Of a stretch of DNA of 64,000 nt, positions 49,166-60,711 are shown piece after piece. Position 1 is the first letter of the stretch. The number at the start of each line of letters is the position of its first letter. The notes beneath the pieces were generated by a model. That model saw only the letters and a program-made list of their open reading frames with translations, searched no databases and was not told the DNA's origin. The position numbers and the translations under genes are program-made. Location of the stretch: NCBI RefSeq assembly GCF_001640805.2, contig NC_066837.1, forward strand, positions 16,538,501-16,602,500. Reading direction: 5' to 3'. The DNA comes from Lates calcarifer. Lineage: Eukaryota > Chordata > Actinopteri > Centropomidae.

Positions 49166-50420
49166 GCATCAGCATGGCATTGGTTAACAAACCTCAACCA
49201 AACAAAATGCACAACAAGGAGAGGAAGAGGACTAAAAGGAATGCATGTTAATGCATGCACCTGCACACTGCACTGGACTAATTGAGTGAGTCAGCTGATG
49301 AGAGATTTAACCAAATTAACAGAGCACTTTGGGCTGGTTTCTGCCAAGAGTTAGAAACAAATTCAACCTTAAAAGAAGTGACGGTGCAGTGAAATTCATA
49401 GAGATAGAAAAGTACATATAAAGAAAATGGATAAAGATCAAAGGCATGGCCTGATAAACAACCAATTAGTCACAGCAGGTTGAAGAAAGGTTTAACAGTG
49501 CCAGCAAATGTGGTGGATAATATATATTTTTTTAAAACACCCTTTTGCAGGGAACCTGCTGATAAAAGTTCATGCAGGATACACTGCCATTAGCATCATG
49601 CAAACATTCAAATGCACACACACACACACGCGCCGACGCACAAAGACACATGCATACACTCTTGCTCGCTTTTAGCTGTTCTCTTGCACGCACCTACTGT
49701 TCATGCATGTGCATACACTCAGTTGCGAAGAAGAAGAAGTGAGTGCTATATTAATTCACTACTCACCTAATTAACTCTTTTCTGTAACACATAATTTATA
49801 GACTGTAGTGGAGATGTTTTACAGAGGAGCAGAGTTGAGACACAAAAGCAAAGACAGAGCAAAACGAGCGGTCCTTCATGTTCCTTCATGACGACATCCC
49901 ACTCTCAGAACAATCAAGAAAGAGGTATTAATTAAGCCCCTTTATCAGTCCATAAGAAGGGGGGGGGGGACTAAAGTGGTTGGTATGGGCCTACGCTACT
50001 GGGTGTAAATTTTTCACCTGTAAGGTTGAGAGCACAGGCAATTTCAGGTTGGTGTCCATGGATATGTAGGTTAAAAACTTACTGAGAATAGACTAGTAGA
50101 GGTAATGCTTTCAAAACAGCGCTTCCCAAAAAGGTGTGGCAGTGTGAAGTAGAGACGAAGCATCACACACAACGTAAAGAAAGGAGGAAAATGTGACAGA
50201 GGTAGAGTGAGAAGGGAGATGATAAGATGGGATATATTTAAGCTCAATTTTTTTTCTTTTTTAATCTGTCTATCAGTCTGTCTCTATCTACAACCTGCAC
50301 ACACCATCTATCGCACCTCAAATCCACAGCAAGGCATTACCGGCTTAATCCACTGTTGAACATCCAACTAATGCCAACTCTCGGTCTCTCTTGCCTGATA
50401 GAGGATGAGAATGGAGACAA

Positions 50421-50486
50421 GTGGAGGAGGAGGAGGAGGAGGAGGAGGAGGAGGAGGAGGTGGTGGTGGTGGTGCTGGTGGTGTGG
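50421..50486. repeat. compound GGA/GGT trinucleotide repeat
   Basis: About 13 GGA units (50421-50460) followed by GGT units with one GCT interruption. It produces poly-Gly and poly-Pro ORF artefacts. Confidence 0.9.
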
Positions 50487-50619
50487 TATTCAGGAATGAA
50501 AAACATCCAGCACTGGGGGGAAAAAAACGATCAAAGCGAGGGAAGGGGAAAATTGAAAACATGCAGAGGCACGAGGATTCAATTCTGATGGTAATAAGGA
50601 GCGAATTTAGGTTTTAGGG

Positions 50620-50621
<2 letters not shown>

Positions 50622-50651
<30 letters not shown>
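50622..50651. repeat. GT microsatellite
   Basis: About 15 GT units. Confidence 0.9.
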
Positions 50652-50652
<1 letters not shown>

Positions 50653-52062
50653 GGGAGGAGGGTGTATAAGAAGGGGCAGTAAAGAAGTAATGGCTGCTGA
50701 TGGACTGACAGGATGAAAATAAGCACAAATCAAGCATGAAATGGGATACACTCTTAACGACTTGAGACGGCCATTAGCTCCGAACTTTGAATGCAGCTCA
50801 ATAAATAACATGAACAGAATATCATTTAATTTAAGCTAAATACCCCCAACTTTGCCAAATTACAATCAGAAATTTAAAAAAAGACACCAAAGTGCCTGGA
50901 AATTAATCTCATTCTCCCTCGGGACTACGCTTAATTTTTTCTTCCCTTTACAACAGGTTGCAAAACAAATCAATATCTTTATTAAACGGAGAAGGGGACA
51001 TGACATGTGGACAGGCAAAATGATTTCTCAGAGACGACAATTAAAAATGGGTGCACTTTGCCATGATGAGAGGGGCAAGATGAGGAGGAGGATGTGAAAA
51101 CGATGCGAGACCAGACCAATATCGACTCCTTTTAGGCATAGTTTAGTGTGCGAGTGCATGTGTGTGTTAATGTGTGTTTTATGTATACGTAAAGCACACA
51201 CAAATACACACAGACAGACAGATAGACAGACACTAAACGATAGTTAACCTACCTAGAGTAACATTTAAGAATCCCGCAAGAGTGTGATGCAAAGAAAATG
51301 GGTGTGGAGGGACCAAAAGAGAAGGAAAAGGGAAAAAAGAGTCATTCATGAGGAGTTTTTTTTAAGTTGTCTTTGAAGAAAATTCATCCAAGTTCATATA
51401 ACATCAGAGTTTAGAGACAGAGATAGGCGTAGGATGGAGGGTGTCGGGGTGGGGTGGGGGGGTGGCAGCAGTTAGAGATGAAATGGCAAGGAGGGACTGA
51501 CAGGTATGATGTGGACTGGTGAAAGGAAGGAAAGAGTGGAGAGGAGGAAAGAAAGGATAAAAATGAAAGCAAAACTCCTCCCTCCTTTCTCTTTTCTCTC
51601 ACTCATAAATAGAGGAAATTATACACCAGGTAGATGGAGAAGTAGATGAGGAGGCAAATGATGGAGAGAGAGACTATATGAAAAGATGAAGCACCTCCCA
51701 GCACCGCGATGAGGAATAAGAAAAATATAAAACGAAAGAAAAAATTGAATACTCCAAAGCCTTCCGTTTTTGCTCTGTTTAGTGAGGCGAGGAGGGGGGG
51801 GGCTTTCAATTATATCCCCCCTCTCTCTGCAACTGGTCAGTCTTCTTTTTATCTTCTGTCCTCCTCAAAGGCAAGATGCTACCTTCCCCTTCAGATGAGC
51901 TGTAACCCTTTAGCCAACACAGCTGTTGAGACATGGCACTCAGGCTGGCTGCATGGATGGGGCGCTGCTACCCAGAGATACAGAGTGTGGAGCCGAAAAC
52001 ACACCTCTGGCTGGCGTAGAGCGCAACTCAAACTGCACTCACTCGATCTCCTCCCCCTCCTC

Positions 52063-52065
<3 letters not shown>

Positions 52066-52103
<38 letters not shown>

Positions 52104-52156
52104 GGGAGGGTGGGGGGAGCAAGAGACAGACAGATAGAGAGACTGAGAGAGAGAGA

Positions 52157-52188
<32 letters not shown>

Positions 52189-52189
52189 T
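52066..52189. repeat. GA microsatellites, purine-rich
   Basis: GA runs at 52068-52099 and 52158-52189, with GAGAAGAGAAGAG and GGGTGGGAGGGTGGGGGGAG between them. Confidence 0.85.
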
Positions 52190-52539
52190 GTGGAGGTGGG
52201 TCCCTCTGTAGGATTGTGAATTAGAAAGATGCTACAGTAAAGAAGCGTTGTTGCAACAATTGTCAAGATAGGTATCTCTAAAAAGAAAGCAATGGCTCCC
52301 TCTGTTGTTGCCTTGTGCTCAGAGATGAAAATGAAATGAGAAGCTACAGTTGTGGTGAAAGTATTCAGATCTTATTTAAGTACTTAAAATACTCAACTAC
52401 AAGTAAAAGTTCTGCATTTAAATTGTCACTGACCTACTCAGTGCAGACAAATTGTCCTTTGCTGTTGTTGTATATTACAGTAGTAGATTATTCTTATTGT
52501 TGTTTTAATGTGTTATTTGACTCTTGCAGCTGACCAATA

Positions 52540-52838
52540 TTTAACTAATTAATTTTTCTGTAACAAATGATTATTTCCATTACAGATGAATAAGCTGATT
52601 TTTTTTTTTTTTTTTTTGATTAATTAACTTTTTTGTGTCTGTCAAATGTCATAAACAGTTTTTTTTATGTGTGTGCTTACTGTAATCTAAAACAAAGAAA
52701 AGCAGCAAATTTGCACACTTCAGAAGCTGGAACATGAATATTCATTTGAAAAATAACTTAATCGGTTATCAAAATAGCTGCAGATTCATTTTTTGTTGAC
52801 CGACTTATTGATTGATGAACTTCTCATTTCAGCCCTAA
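52540..52838. mobile_element. inverted-terminus element, copy 6
   Basis: The copy starts around TAATTAATTTTTCTGTAAC and ends GATGAACTTCTCATTTCAGC. Inner landmarks are TGTCAAATGTCATAAACAG, CAAAGAAAAGCAGCAAATTT, CAGAAGCTGGAACATGAATA and ATCGGTTATCAAAATAGCTG. A run of about 18 T (52600-52618) has expanded inside it. Confidence 0.5.
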
Positions 52839-54261
52839 TTAAATATACCATAAAGTAATTTAATGTACTCCTTAATTTATGAGCTCTACGCATGCTCTGT
52901 ATGTCAAATTGTAACTGCTGTCAAATGTAATGGAGTAAAAAGAACAATATGTCCCTTTGAAAAGCAGAAGTATCAAGTGACATACACTGATGCAAAGTAC
53001 AAGTATCTCAAAGGTATTTCACAGCAACATTTCAACAACAGCAACATGCATTTTACACGGTGTAATCTCACATGTGTAATCTCAAATTCTGAAACCTCTC
53101 CAATTCTCTGAAGCTTGGAGCAAACTACAGAGAAAAAAACAAAAAACAAATTTACACTAATGTCAGCGGTAACCCTGTACATTTACTCAAATATACTTAC
53201 GTAAAGTTTGAAGGTACTTACAATGTGCACTGTTAGTTTGACAGGTATAGTTACTAGCTATTTTACAGGTTAAGAATTTCCAGAAAAAATATAGGATCAG
53301 TCTCTAACATATGATTAGTTACACATTAAACTATTCAACAGTAGATAAAGCAGTTAAATTTAGCTGCACCATGGTCAAGAAATATACTTTTTATTCATTA
53401 AATGCATTTTCCTGCATTTACTACACCTGTGTACCTTGAAAAATCTGAATGCTGCACTCTAATTTAAACAGAGTGCGTTTTCATGCACTTCCAAGTGACA
53501 TTTCTACTCTTGTTGAGTCACAGTGCACCTTTCGTTGTGGCAGTATAACATCAAATTGAAATGCTCAAAGTGCCAATTCCGTGATTAAAGTAAATCCTTA
53601 ACTCGGAATTTGATGTGTCTGTTAAACCAAAATGCAACCAAATGTTAGGGGTTTGTAGCCAGCTGGTTGGTGTTAGCCGTAGCTCAAACACATTCAAAAG
53701 GAAAACAAACTCACCATGTTGTCGTCGATGGTCTTGAGTGCAGGAGCAGGTGTGTTGAACACTCAGTATGGTCCACATTTCCACCCAACTCGATAAAAGA
53801 GGATGAAAACACGGCAGCGCGTCCTGCTGTTTTATTTACCTTTGAGGAGACAGTTACATTGAACCGACCTCCTGTTGTGCAAAATTAAGATTTGTACCGT
53901 AGTTAGCCAGGCTTCTGTGAAGCCACCAATACCAGGCCTGACCAATCAAGTTACACTCAGTTTTATACATTAAAAAACGTGTGTGTGGGGTGGGGTGGGG
54001 GGTATTATAAATTGCTTATTAAAACAAATTTACAAAGAATTATGATATATAATATATATAAAGTATGATATAATAAAATTAATTACAAAGAATTCCGTAT
54101 TTTTCATGTTCATTACTGATAATAATTACTAATTTCAAAGAGTTTATAACATTTTTTTAATTATTCAATTTGTGTCAGCTATCTAGATAAAAGGAACTGA
54201 ATACGTAGAACATCTTGAATGCCGAATCTTCAAACTAAACAGAAACCGGTTCAATCAGTAG

Positions 54262-54370
54262 AGTTTAGCTGCAGAGCTCCACTCTGTGGTGACTCAAAGC
54301 ATTGTTGTCAGCAGTAGTCTCATCATGGTGATGTTCATGATTCCCATCTTTTTATATACAGTCTATGGTT
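54262..54370 (+). repeat. short fish repeat ending in TTTATATACAGTCTATGG
   Basis: TAGCTGCAGAGCTCCACTCT, GTGGTGACTCAAAGCATTG and finally CCCATCTTTTTATATACAGT followed by CTATGGTT. The last phrase is a ubiquitous repeat terminus in percomorph genomes. A 23-nt poly-A run begins 65 bp downstream (54436). Confidence 0.45.
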
Positions 54371-54435
54371 CTCATCCACCTGCTGCCAGGTGTATTTACA
54401 ATTTGTGCGATAAAAACCTGGGTGGAAAAGCAGTT

Positions 54436-54458
54436 AAAAAAAAAAAAAAAAAAAAAAA
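54436..54458 (+). repeat. poly-A run
   Basis: 23 A residues, about 65 bp after a fish repeat terminus. It may be a retroelement tail. Confidence 0.8.
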
Positions 54459-55089
54459 GTCGAAATAACGGAGAAAGTTTTGACGCTTGGCTGAGCTGGA
54501 AAAAATGGTGTATAAAGAACATTCAATGCGACAAAGTGCAATGGATAGAAAGTAAATCCTTGGAACAGATTTAGAGAATAAATTAAGGCATAAGCATGTG
54601 ACTTGAACCGCTGAAGCTGAAGCGAGAGAGAAATGGCGACAGATGAAAAGACATTTTCTATACTAGAAAATTCAGTTTAAAATTGCTCTGCATTTAAATA
54701 GAAACCTGGCTACACGCACATCCACAGTACGTTACTAATGAGTTAAAAGCTGAAAGGTTGAATCAAATGAATGTTTTGATAATTCTGCAGATAGCTCCTG
54801 AGCTACTTCCTGCTTAGGCCTAGTTTTCTATGCACTCAGTCAAGTCAAGGCATTATGAATGGTGATGTGATTCTCCATGAATATCCTGAGGTGCATTTGA
54901 ATGGTGTTGTGAACACTTAGCTTAGAGAAAATGTGAATTAAACATATAGGTGACAATGAATCTTTGAACTGCCTAAACTTTCCAAATCAGCAAAGTGATT
55001 TTGCCACCTCTGCATACCACTTTTAAGTGATTAAAATTAATTGATTTAATTGCTCAATGATAATCTTTTTACAGAATTTAATCCCTATC

Positions 55090-56040
55090 TTCATTAGCAG
55101 CGCACACAACTAAATTTTAAGATACCATGAGGGACACAGTCATAGGCCTTCTCCAAGTCCACAAAGTTCATGTAGGGATTAATGTTTAAACTCACATGAC
55201 TCATATGATTCCATGATTGGGACAAAATTTGCTATTTGCTTTTCTTAAATCAAGAGTTTGACAAATAGCCCGTGTACACTTTTAGTGTTCCCATTGCTCA
55301 GCCACTGCAGAGGCTGAACAGTATTCTGATAATTTGAGCACAGCATGCCAATACCCTGCCTCCATGTGACTTTGGAGGAACTTGTCAACCAAGGCAGCCC
55401 ATCAATATCAACAGCCTTCAACATCTCACAGCAAATCCCTTCTACCTTTTTATCAGAAAGATGGATTAAGCTTCCAGTAAGTCTATCAACTAAACCCCGG
55501 TTCAGGAGTTTTTCGCAGTGTTCTTTCCACTGTCCAAAAGAACAGTAGCCTCCTCCACTTCCACATCTGACTCACAACCAGATAGTAATCAGATGACAGC
55601 TCTGCCCCTCTTCTCACTTGAGTATCCATAACAGATGGCTGTAAATCTGATGACAGAAGGAATGCCCTACCTTGAACAAACAAATGTTCAAACTTGTTTA
55701 AACATGTTTGTTAAGAAAAATCCACAACTAACACAGATTTCCAGCAGCAAAATACCACCACATATTAGGTAGGCTGTTCCTCAGAGTCACCAACCAACGG
55801 ACTATGGTGTCCCCAAGCAACTCACTCTCCAGGACACCATGCAGAGACTCCAAAAAGGCTGGATACACTGCACTACTGTTCAGCACAAAGGTACAACTAC
55901 AGCCGTCATCTTAGCAAGACATGGTTGTATGGAGGTGGCCCTTTTATTCTGAGGGGTAACTTCCAATCTGTCCATCTCTCAGCTGGGGCCCTATGAGTAT
56001 TCCCAAGCCAGCTGGTGCCTCCAAAACGTATGGATTCTTA
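55090..56040 (-). mobile_element. decayed LINE: endonuclease and reverse-transcriptase fragments
   Basis: The minus-strand translation contains DTQVRRGAELSSDYYLVVS (about 55585-55645), which matches the VKRGAELSTDHHLVV signature at the end of the endonuclease domain of a common fish LINE. Next comes a remnant of the VDIDGLPWLT and CSNYQ type, then PYMNFVDLEKAYDCVPHGIL (about 55110-55178), the RT motif A region. Farther upstream, SAVYPAFLESLHGVLES fits the family's PNSSSEYPSFLESLEGVL block. Several stops and frameshifts interrupt it. Both ends are approximate. Confidence 0.75.
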
Positions 56041-56714
56041 GAAATACTTTATTTGCATGTGGGATTGTCCACAGGAGTGCCTCACGTAGCTAGGTGTCTG
56101 CTTGTGCTTCAGCTAGATCTCCACCTGTTTTTCAGTCAGATAGTCTTTGGTCTCTTTCCTTGTTGATTATTCATCAGACTGTTGCATGTTACCCATTTCA
56201 GTCCTAGAACACCCAGAGCCTACCCCACCAAGTAAGATTTCTGAACCAGTCAACCTTTCCACAGATCAGGAGTGCCAACTTAAGTTCCAGTAGGCATCAT
56301 TTGTCATGCCTAGTCACCTTGTACGGCTTTTATTGATGCAGCATCCCTGGATCCAGGTATGTCTCTTTTCTACAGAGTGAACCAGTCTCCATGGTCAACC
56401 ACTGCAGAGCCTTGCTGCGGGTTGTATCTGCAGTTATTCAGTTAGACTATCTCAATTGCTTTCCAGTTGGCTCTGTTCTATTGCAGTCAGCTTTGTTTAA
56501 TATACACTAGCTTTTCATTAGCTGGAAGAGAGGGGAACTTATTTTACCAACCAGATTAGTTCCCCTGGTCTTCGACAGCCAGATTCTTTTGAGGTGTTGT
56601 CCCTGCCTCTGGCAGAGTCTGACACTGTATCTGTCTGAACTTGCCACTGTGCCTGTCACAGCATGTTACACTGCCAGAATCTACCCCTGAGCCAGTATCT
56701 ACTTTTCTGTCTGT

Positions 56715-56717
<3 letters not shown>

Positions 56718-56767
<50 letters not shown>
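56718..56767. repeat. long TA microsatellite
   Basis: About 24 AT units, uninterrupted; a candidate for cruciform extrusion and length instability. Confidence 0.9.
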
Positions 56768-56768
<1 letters not shown>

Positions 56769-57897
56769 CCCCATTGCCACTTCCTATTTCTTAGCCAGTG
56801 CATGTACCTTTCTCTCTGTCTGAGCCAGGTTCTGATTGTCTCTATGTCCATTTCTGGCCTTGACTATACTGTCCCTCTTCTGTCAATTTCTGGATTACAT
56901 TCTGTCACAGCTATTTCAGTTTCTTTTCCTCTGTGCTTTTTTGAGCTCCACAGTTCTTTGTGGCAGCCTATTTATATAAGTTCTCTGTGTTATTTCCAGT
57001 GTGTCCTGCACTATAGACCAGTGGTCTTGGATTCTCTTAAATCCATAGGTCCCCTGAACCCTGCCCTCCCCACGAATATCTGAACCAGGTACTCTGGCAT
57101 CTAGTTTCTCCCTTGTTTTGGTGAGATTGTGTGTAGCTTCATTGACCCTTCTGGCCACCTCCATGAGTGGGTGCTACCTTTGCCTCTAGATCCCTGAGTG
57201 ATTCCATCTGGTTCTCATGCCTCTTGGCAATCCTCCTGACTGGTTCAGGGGGGTGTGCCCCAGTATTCAACACATTTAAATGCTGGGACAGAGTGTTGTT
57301 GCTCTAGGACCAGACTTGTCAACTGAAGACAAAGTCTATTGATTTTCCACTAGCATTACCATCAAAGCTACCTTTGTTTTCAAAGGACCATATCTCTTTG
57401 ACTTATGTCAAGCGGTATGGTTTTTTGTATAAATTTCTAACACTTGAAGATGAATAATCATTTTGATTTTGGTGATCCTATGAGTTTCTCTGCAGATCCA
57501 CATTTAGGATCCATTCACCTGCTGTGGGTCTAAAATGGTTCAAGTTCAATGCATTTGGTATTCTCCAAATACTATCTCTGTGTTTTCCATTATAATACTA
57601 TGAAAGAAGAGCTTAATCATGTGCTTTTGTGAGGTTTGCTTGATTTCATAAAAACCACTGTCCTTTTCCCACTCTCTGCCCCTGCTGTTACAGCAACAAA
57701 TGAGAAATGGACCAGTATGCTGGACACTAACGTCCTCTTGTGGTCTGTGTGGATGAGTACTGTAGTTATGTCACCACTAATGTTGGCAGAGCTGTGTTTC
57801 ACATTGGCTGACATATCTGTAAAGCAGCTGCGAAATTTCTGAGGAAAACAAAGCTTCAACAGGTCAGCCTAATTATCTGGATCACCATACAAGAGAA

Positions 57898-57962
57898 ATT
57901 CATCCATCCATCCATCAATTATCTATACCACTTATTCGTTAAGGGTTGAGGGTGCAAGGGAA
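57898..57962 (+). repeat. ATCC-type repeat with CTATACCACTTATTCGTTAA core
   Basis: CATCCATCCATCCATCAATT followed by ATCTATACCACTTATTCGTT and AAGGGTTGAGGG is a diverged version of the widespread fish phrase CCATTTTCTATACCGCTTATCC...GGGTC. That phrase usually marks the 3' end of a retroelement. Only about 65 bp is recognisable. Confidence 0.45.
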
Positions 57963-58074
57963 ATTCACAGTGTACAAAGTACTGTATTTTATCACAGACC
58001 TATTACCAAAGTGCCAGTGTCTCCATGGGCAGTGTATATGAATAGCAGATAAAATTTATCATGAACTTAGTAAG

Positions 58075-58519
58075 CCAAGACTTTAATAAAACCTTTTATT
58101 GTGTTTGTCAAAGTCTGGTTGCCAGACAAAACTTACAAAAGTTATCGTTCAATTTCTACCACACAATTATACATTTCTGTGCAATTCTGAGTTTACATGG
58201 ATAATCCTGACTCAGGTAAAGCAAAAGACATCTGGGTCAGAGTAACAGGAGTCATCAACATAAATATTTGACTTGGTAGAGAGGCAAAGTAATTCAATTA
58301 TATACAACAGCTTAAGTCACAAAAAATACAATACATACATTAACCAGACAAAACCAACCGTTCGCCACTTCAATTTTCCAAGTCAGTCAGAAGTCCAGTT
58401 GTTATGTAGAGATATTTACAGATACTGTATGTGTTCAACGCACAATATATGAGTTCCTAACACAAAAAAGTAAAAGAAGAACTTTCAAATGCAAAAAATC
58501 CTTTCCATTCCTCAACTGT
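58075..58519 (-). other. atf7ip: atf7ip 3' UTR
   Basis: This is the non-coding sequence between the stop codon at 58520 and about 20 nt past the polyadenylation signal at 58095-58100, giving a short 3' UTR of about 445 nt. It is AT-rich with no repeat recognised. The end is inferred from the signal position. Confidence 0.6.
58095..58100 (-). terminator. atf7ip: atf7ip polyadenylation signal (AATAAA)
   Basis: The minus strand reads AATAAA, followed by AGG. It lies 420 nt beyond the stop codon. Cleavage would be expected about 10-30 nt further on, near 58065-58085. Confidence 0.6.
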
Positions 58520-58978
58520 TCAATTCGAGCTGGAACTGATGACATTTGTGCACTGAGGTTCACAGAAGGAGCCAAAGCGCCCATATATGTCTTTGGCTCG
58601 GACAGCAAAATGATAAGTGGAGCCAGACTGGAACTGGGTCAGCGTACAGGCCATAGGCAAAGGAAGGGCCTTCACCTCCCCAATCTTCTTCCAGTGCTGC
58701 TGCGCTGCATTGCTGTTAGAGTTGTCTTGATGGAAGGCATATAGGTGATAGCTGTCTACGGCTGCACAGGTCCGATCAGTTTCTGCCACACACCAGGACA
58801 GTACTATACCAGTCTGACTTGGCACCAGCTTCAGCTGAGGTTGCTGAGGAGGTGAGGTCCGCTCAGCCTCTGGAGGTAAACGTGGAGGTGCAGGTGCTGC
58901 AGGGAGAGGGGGCAGCGGCATGCTGGAGCCCCGGGCTGGCGTAGTAGTGGTTACCGTGCGGGATTTCATTGGAGAGTC
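58520..58978 (-). CDS. atf7ip: atf7ip last exon: C-terminal fibronectin-III domain
   Basis: ATF7IP (MCAF1) is a nuclear cofactor that stabilises and targets the H3K9 methyltransferase SETDB1 and links it to MBD1. Acceptor TTTATAG precedes the exon start at 58978. The exon encodes 152 residues and a stop at 58520. A Pro-rich linker ([19 protein letters not shown]) leads into the terminal FN3 domain, with the family signatures [34 protein letters not shown] and [13 protein letters not shown]. This is near-identical to the vertebrate ATF7IP C-terminus, the part reported to contact MBD1. The cysteine in LSWCV replaces the Ser I recall in human. The reading phase agrees with the preceding exon (phase 0). 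Confidence 0.96.
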   Translation of the reverse strand, partial: DSPMKSRTVTTTTPARGSSMPLPPLPAAPAPPRLPPEAERTSPPQQPQLKLVPSQTGIVLSWCVAETDRTCAAVDSYHLYAFHQDNSNSNAAQQHWKKIGEVKALPLPMACTLTQFQSGSTYHFAVRAKDIYGRFGSFCEPQCTNVISSSSN

Positions 58979-59364
58979 CTATAAATGAGAGAACTGTTGT
59001 CATAAATAGGTCCTCTTGCAAAAAGGACCAAATATGATTTTGACCACTATTCTACTTCTTCAATGATTAGAAATACCAACATCCATAGAGAAAGTGGATC
59101 TAAAAAGGTTATGGAAAAGGTTTTTCATAAACTGATAAATAAATGCTCAATTTCCAAACAGCCATCAATTGGAACCTTGAAAACTGTCTAGTGGACAACA
59201 ATAACTGGTACCCTAGTGGTAGACTGTCAGCATGAGCTCCACATATTTCAAATTTAACAACACACGCACAAAATATTTAACCAAGACTTAACAGATAAGA
59301 TATAGAAATAAACAATTACATTTGCTTTGTGCAAAATATGAAAAATGTATTTCTAAGTCATCAC
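58979..59364 (-). other. atf7ip: atf7ip intron (between VHHRP exon and last exon)
   Basis: GT-AG intron from donor GTGATG to acceptor TTTATAG, AT-rich, about 386 bp. No other feature is seen. Confidence 0.85.
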
Positions 59365-59447
59365 CTGTTGGGGGCGGTGGTGGACTGTCAACTGAGGATT
59401 GGTGGAAGAGTTCTGATTGCTTTGTGGGGATGACCTTGCTCCTATGC
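59365..59447 (-). CDS. atf7ip: atf7ip exon with PQLTVHHRP motif
   Basis: This 83-nt exon is bounded by acceptor TGTCCTCAG and donor CAACAG/GTGATG. It completes a split Ser codon from the previous exon and ends in phase 0. The translation is a polar Ser/Asn/Gln-rich linker ending in NPQLTVHHRPQQ. The segment PQLTVHHRP is conserved in ATF7IP just ahead of the Pro-rich linker and FN3 domain, which fixes the gene identity and exon order. Confidence 0.9.
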
Positions 59448-59653
59448 CTGAGGACAGAGCAATCATGAAAATTGTATTACATGCAAAATACAAAAACTTT
59501 ATTTTGTATTTTTTCAAATCTAGAATTAGATAACAAACTTTAATTTTATAGTACCCAAAAGCCAAATGAAATGTAAAGCACTGTAATATATTTGTCACAA
59601 TATCACATATGCGCACAAAATCACCAATTTAAATAATAATGTGGTGGTCTTAC

Positions 59654-59731
59654 TGGTAGGAATGCTGACGACTGGGTGAGGACGCTGGGTTGGTGAGGGA
59701 GCTGCAACGGTGGCATTTTTAACTCCTGTCA
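59654..59731 (-). CDS. atf7ip: atf7ip short linker exon
   Basis: This 78-nt exon lies between acceptor GTTCTCCAG and donor ACCA/GTAAGA. It begins with two bases that complete a Val codon and leaves one base for the next exon, so the frame is kept on both sides. The product, TGVKNATVAAPSPTQRPHP followed by VVSIPT, is a low-complexity Pro/Ala/Thr linker between the SUMO-interacting motif and the VHHRP segment. It has no domain of its own. Confidence 0.85.
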
Positions 59732-59852
59732 CTGGAGAACATACAGTACCAAATAATTAGTCTAAAGTCTACTCCTCAGTATAGTATGTTAAGGTACAGA
59801 ACAAAAAATCTATTAAATTGTATGAGGAAAAATAGGTGCACTTCAATCCTAC

Positions 59853-59942
59853 CTTGTACATCATCATCGTCCTCAGTGAGATCAATGACGGAGCCTTTGG
59901 GTCGTGCCGCGGTTGATTTGGTGGCTCCTCCAGCTTGGTTAT
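59853..59942 (-). CDS. atf7ip: atf7ip exon carrying the SUMO-interacting motif
   Basis: This 90-nt exon is framed by acceptor CTCTTTTCCCAG and donor TACAAG/GTAGG. The translation contains GSVIDLTEDDDDVQ, a hydrophobic VIDLT core followed by an acidic run. This is the classic SUMO-interacting motif of ATF7IP, which lets the protein bind SUMO-modified partners such as MBD1 in heterochromatin. The phase matches both neighbours (split Asp codon in, split Val codon out). Confidence 0.93.
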
Positions 59943-60711
59943 CTGGGAAAAGAGGGAAAAAAAAGTTGATTAAGAGAAATTCAAGAAAAGAAAAACACAG
60001 CAACACAAAACAACAAAATAAGTTGATGGTACAGAAAGGTACCTTGTTGTTTCAACAATGATGATATACATTTTAGATGAAAACCAAATGTTGTGTGGAA
60101 AAAGAATATTCACCAACAACTGCAGTCAACCAAGTCTGTTACAGTAGATTTATTGCATATATTCCAAATAGGATACAATAAATCAAGCTGGACCTGAGAG
60201 CAACTGAAGCAACTTGTGAAAGCACACACTTTTATGTGGGATACATAACTCCTCCCAATGTGGACAAAAGACAGATCAACAAACTTAGGTGACAGCCTTA
60301 TAGGGCAAAGTCTAAACTGGTTTCAGCCAGTTTCTTAAGAATTTACATTTTTTCTATTGTCTGTCTTCAGCTGGCAGACAGTAAGTAAGTTTAGTGTATA
60401 GATAAAAAATAATTACAAATGCTCTCCCATAAGTAGTATCACCACAAATTTGATATACAAGTGTCAGTTTCCCATAAACATTTCCAGAAAAGCTGGATAC
60501 CTAAAGGTCACACAGTGTGTTTGGGTATTTTGATACAGTTTGTGTCACAAGGTTAATATGAACTGTTAAGTTTCCACTATAAGTGAGTAAACTATTTCAC
60601 ACCATTGTGGAAGTGTGCCAAAAGACTAACAAGCTTGATTTTTACAAGATGGTGATTTCAGCAGAGATTATATTCTAAATACCTCTAAACACAATCAAAG
60701 TAAACCCCTAC
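59943..60711 (-). other. atf7ip: atf7ip intron (after the large exon)
   Basis: GT-AG intron of 769 bp from GTAGGGG to TTTTCCCAG. It is AT-rich unique sequence with no repeat or ORF recognised. Confidence 0.85.

Larger units (their letters stand above)
45764..58074. other. intergenic interval between grin2b and atf7ip
   Basis: No gene is recognised. The part nearest grin2b (46140-46560) is pyrimidine-rich with a GT repeat and an X-box-like motif, and could include promoter sequence. Further on are two inverted-terminus element copies (47388-47625, 52540-52838), three purine-rich microsatellites (49129, 50421, 52068), a short fish repeat ending in a ubiquitous motif (54262-54370), a decayed LINE (55090-56040) and a long (TA)n tract (56718-56767). 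Positions 56041-57300 look repeat-derived, but I cannot name the family. Confidence 0.6.

Noticed and set aside
51709..52219. Plus ORFs of 142 and 97 codons ending in Arg-Glu repeats
   Set aside because: The RERERE tail is a GA microsatellite translated, and the remainder is not recognisable.
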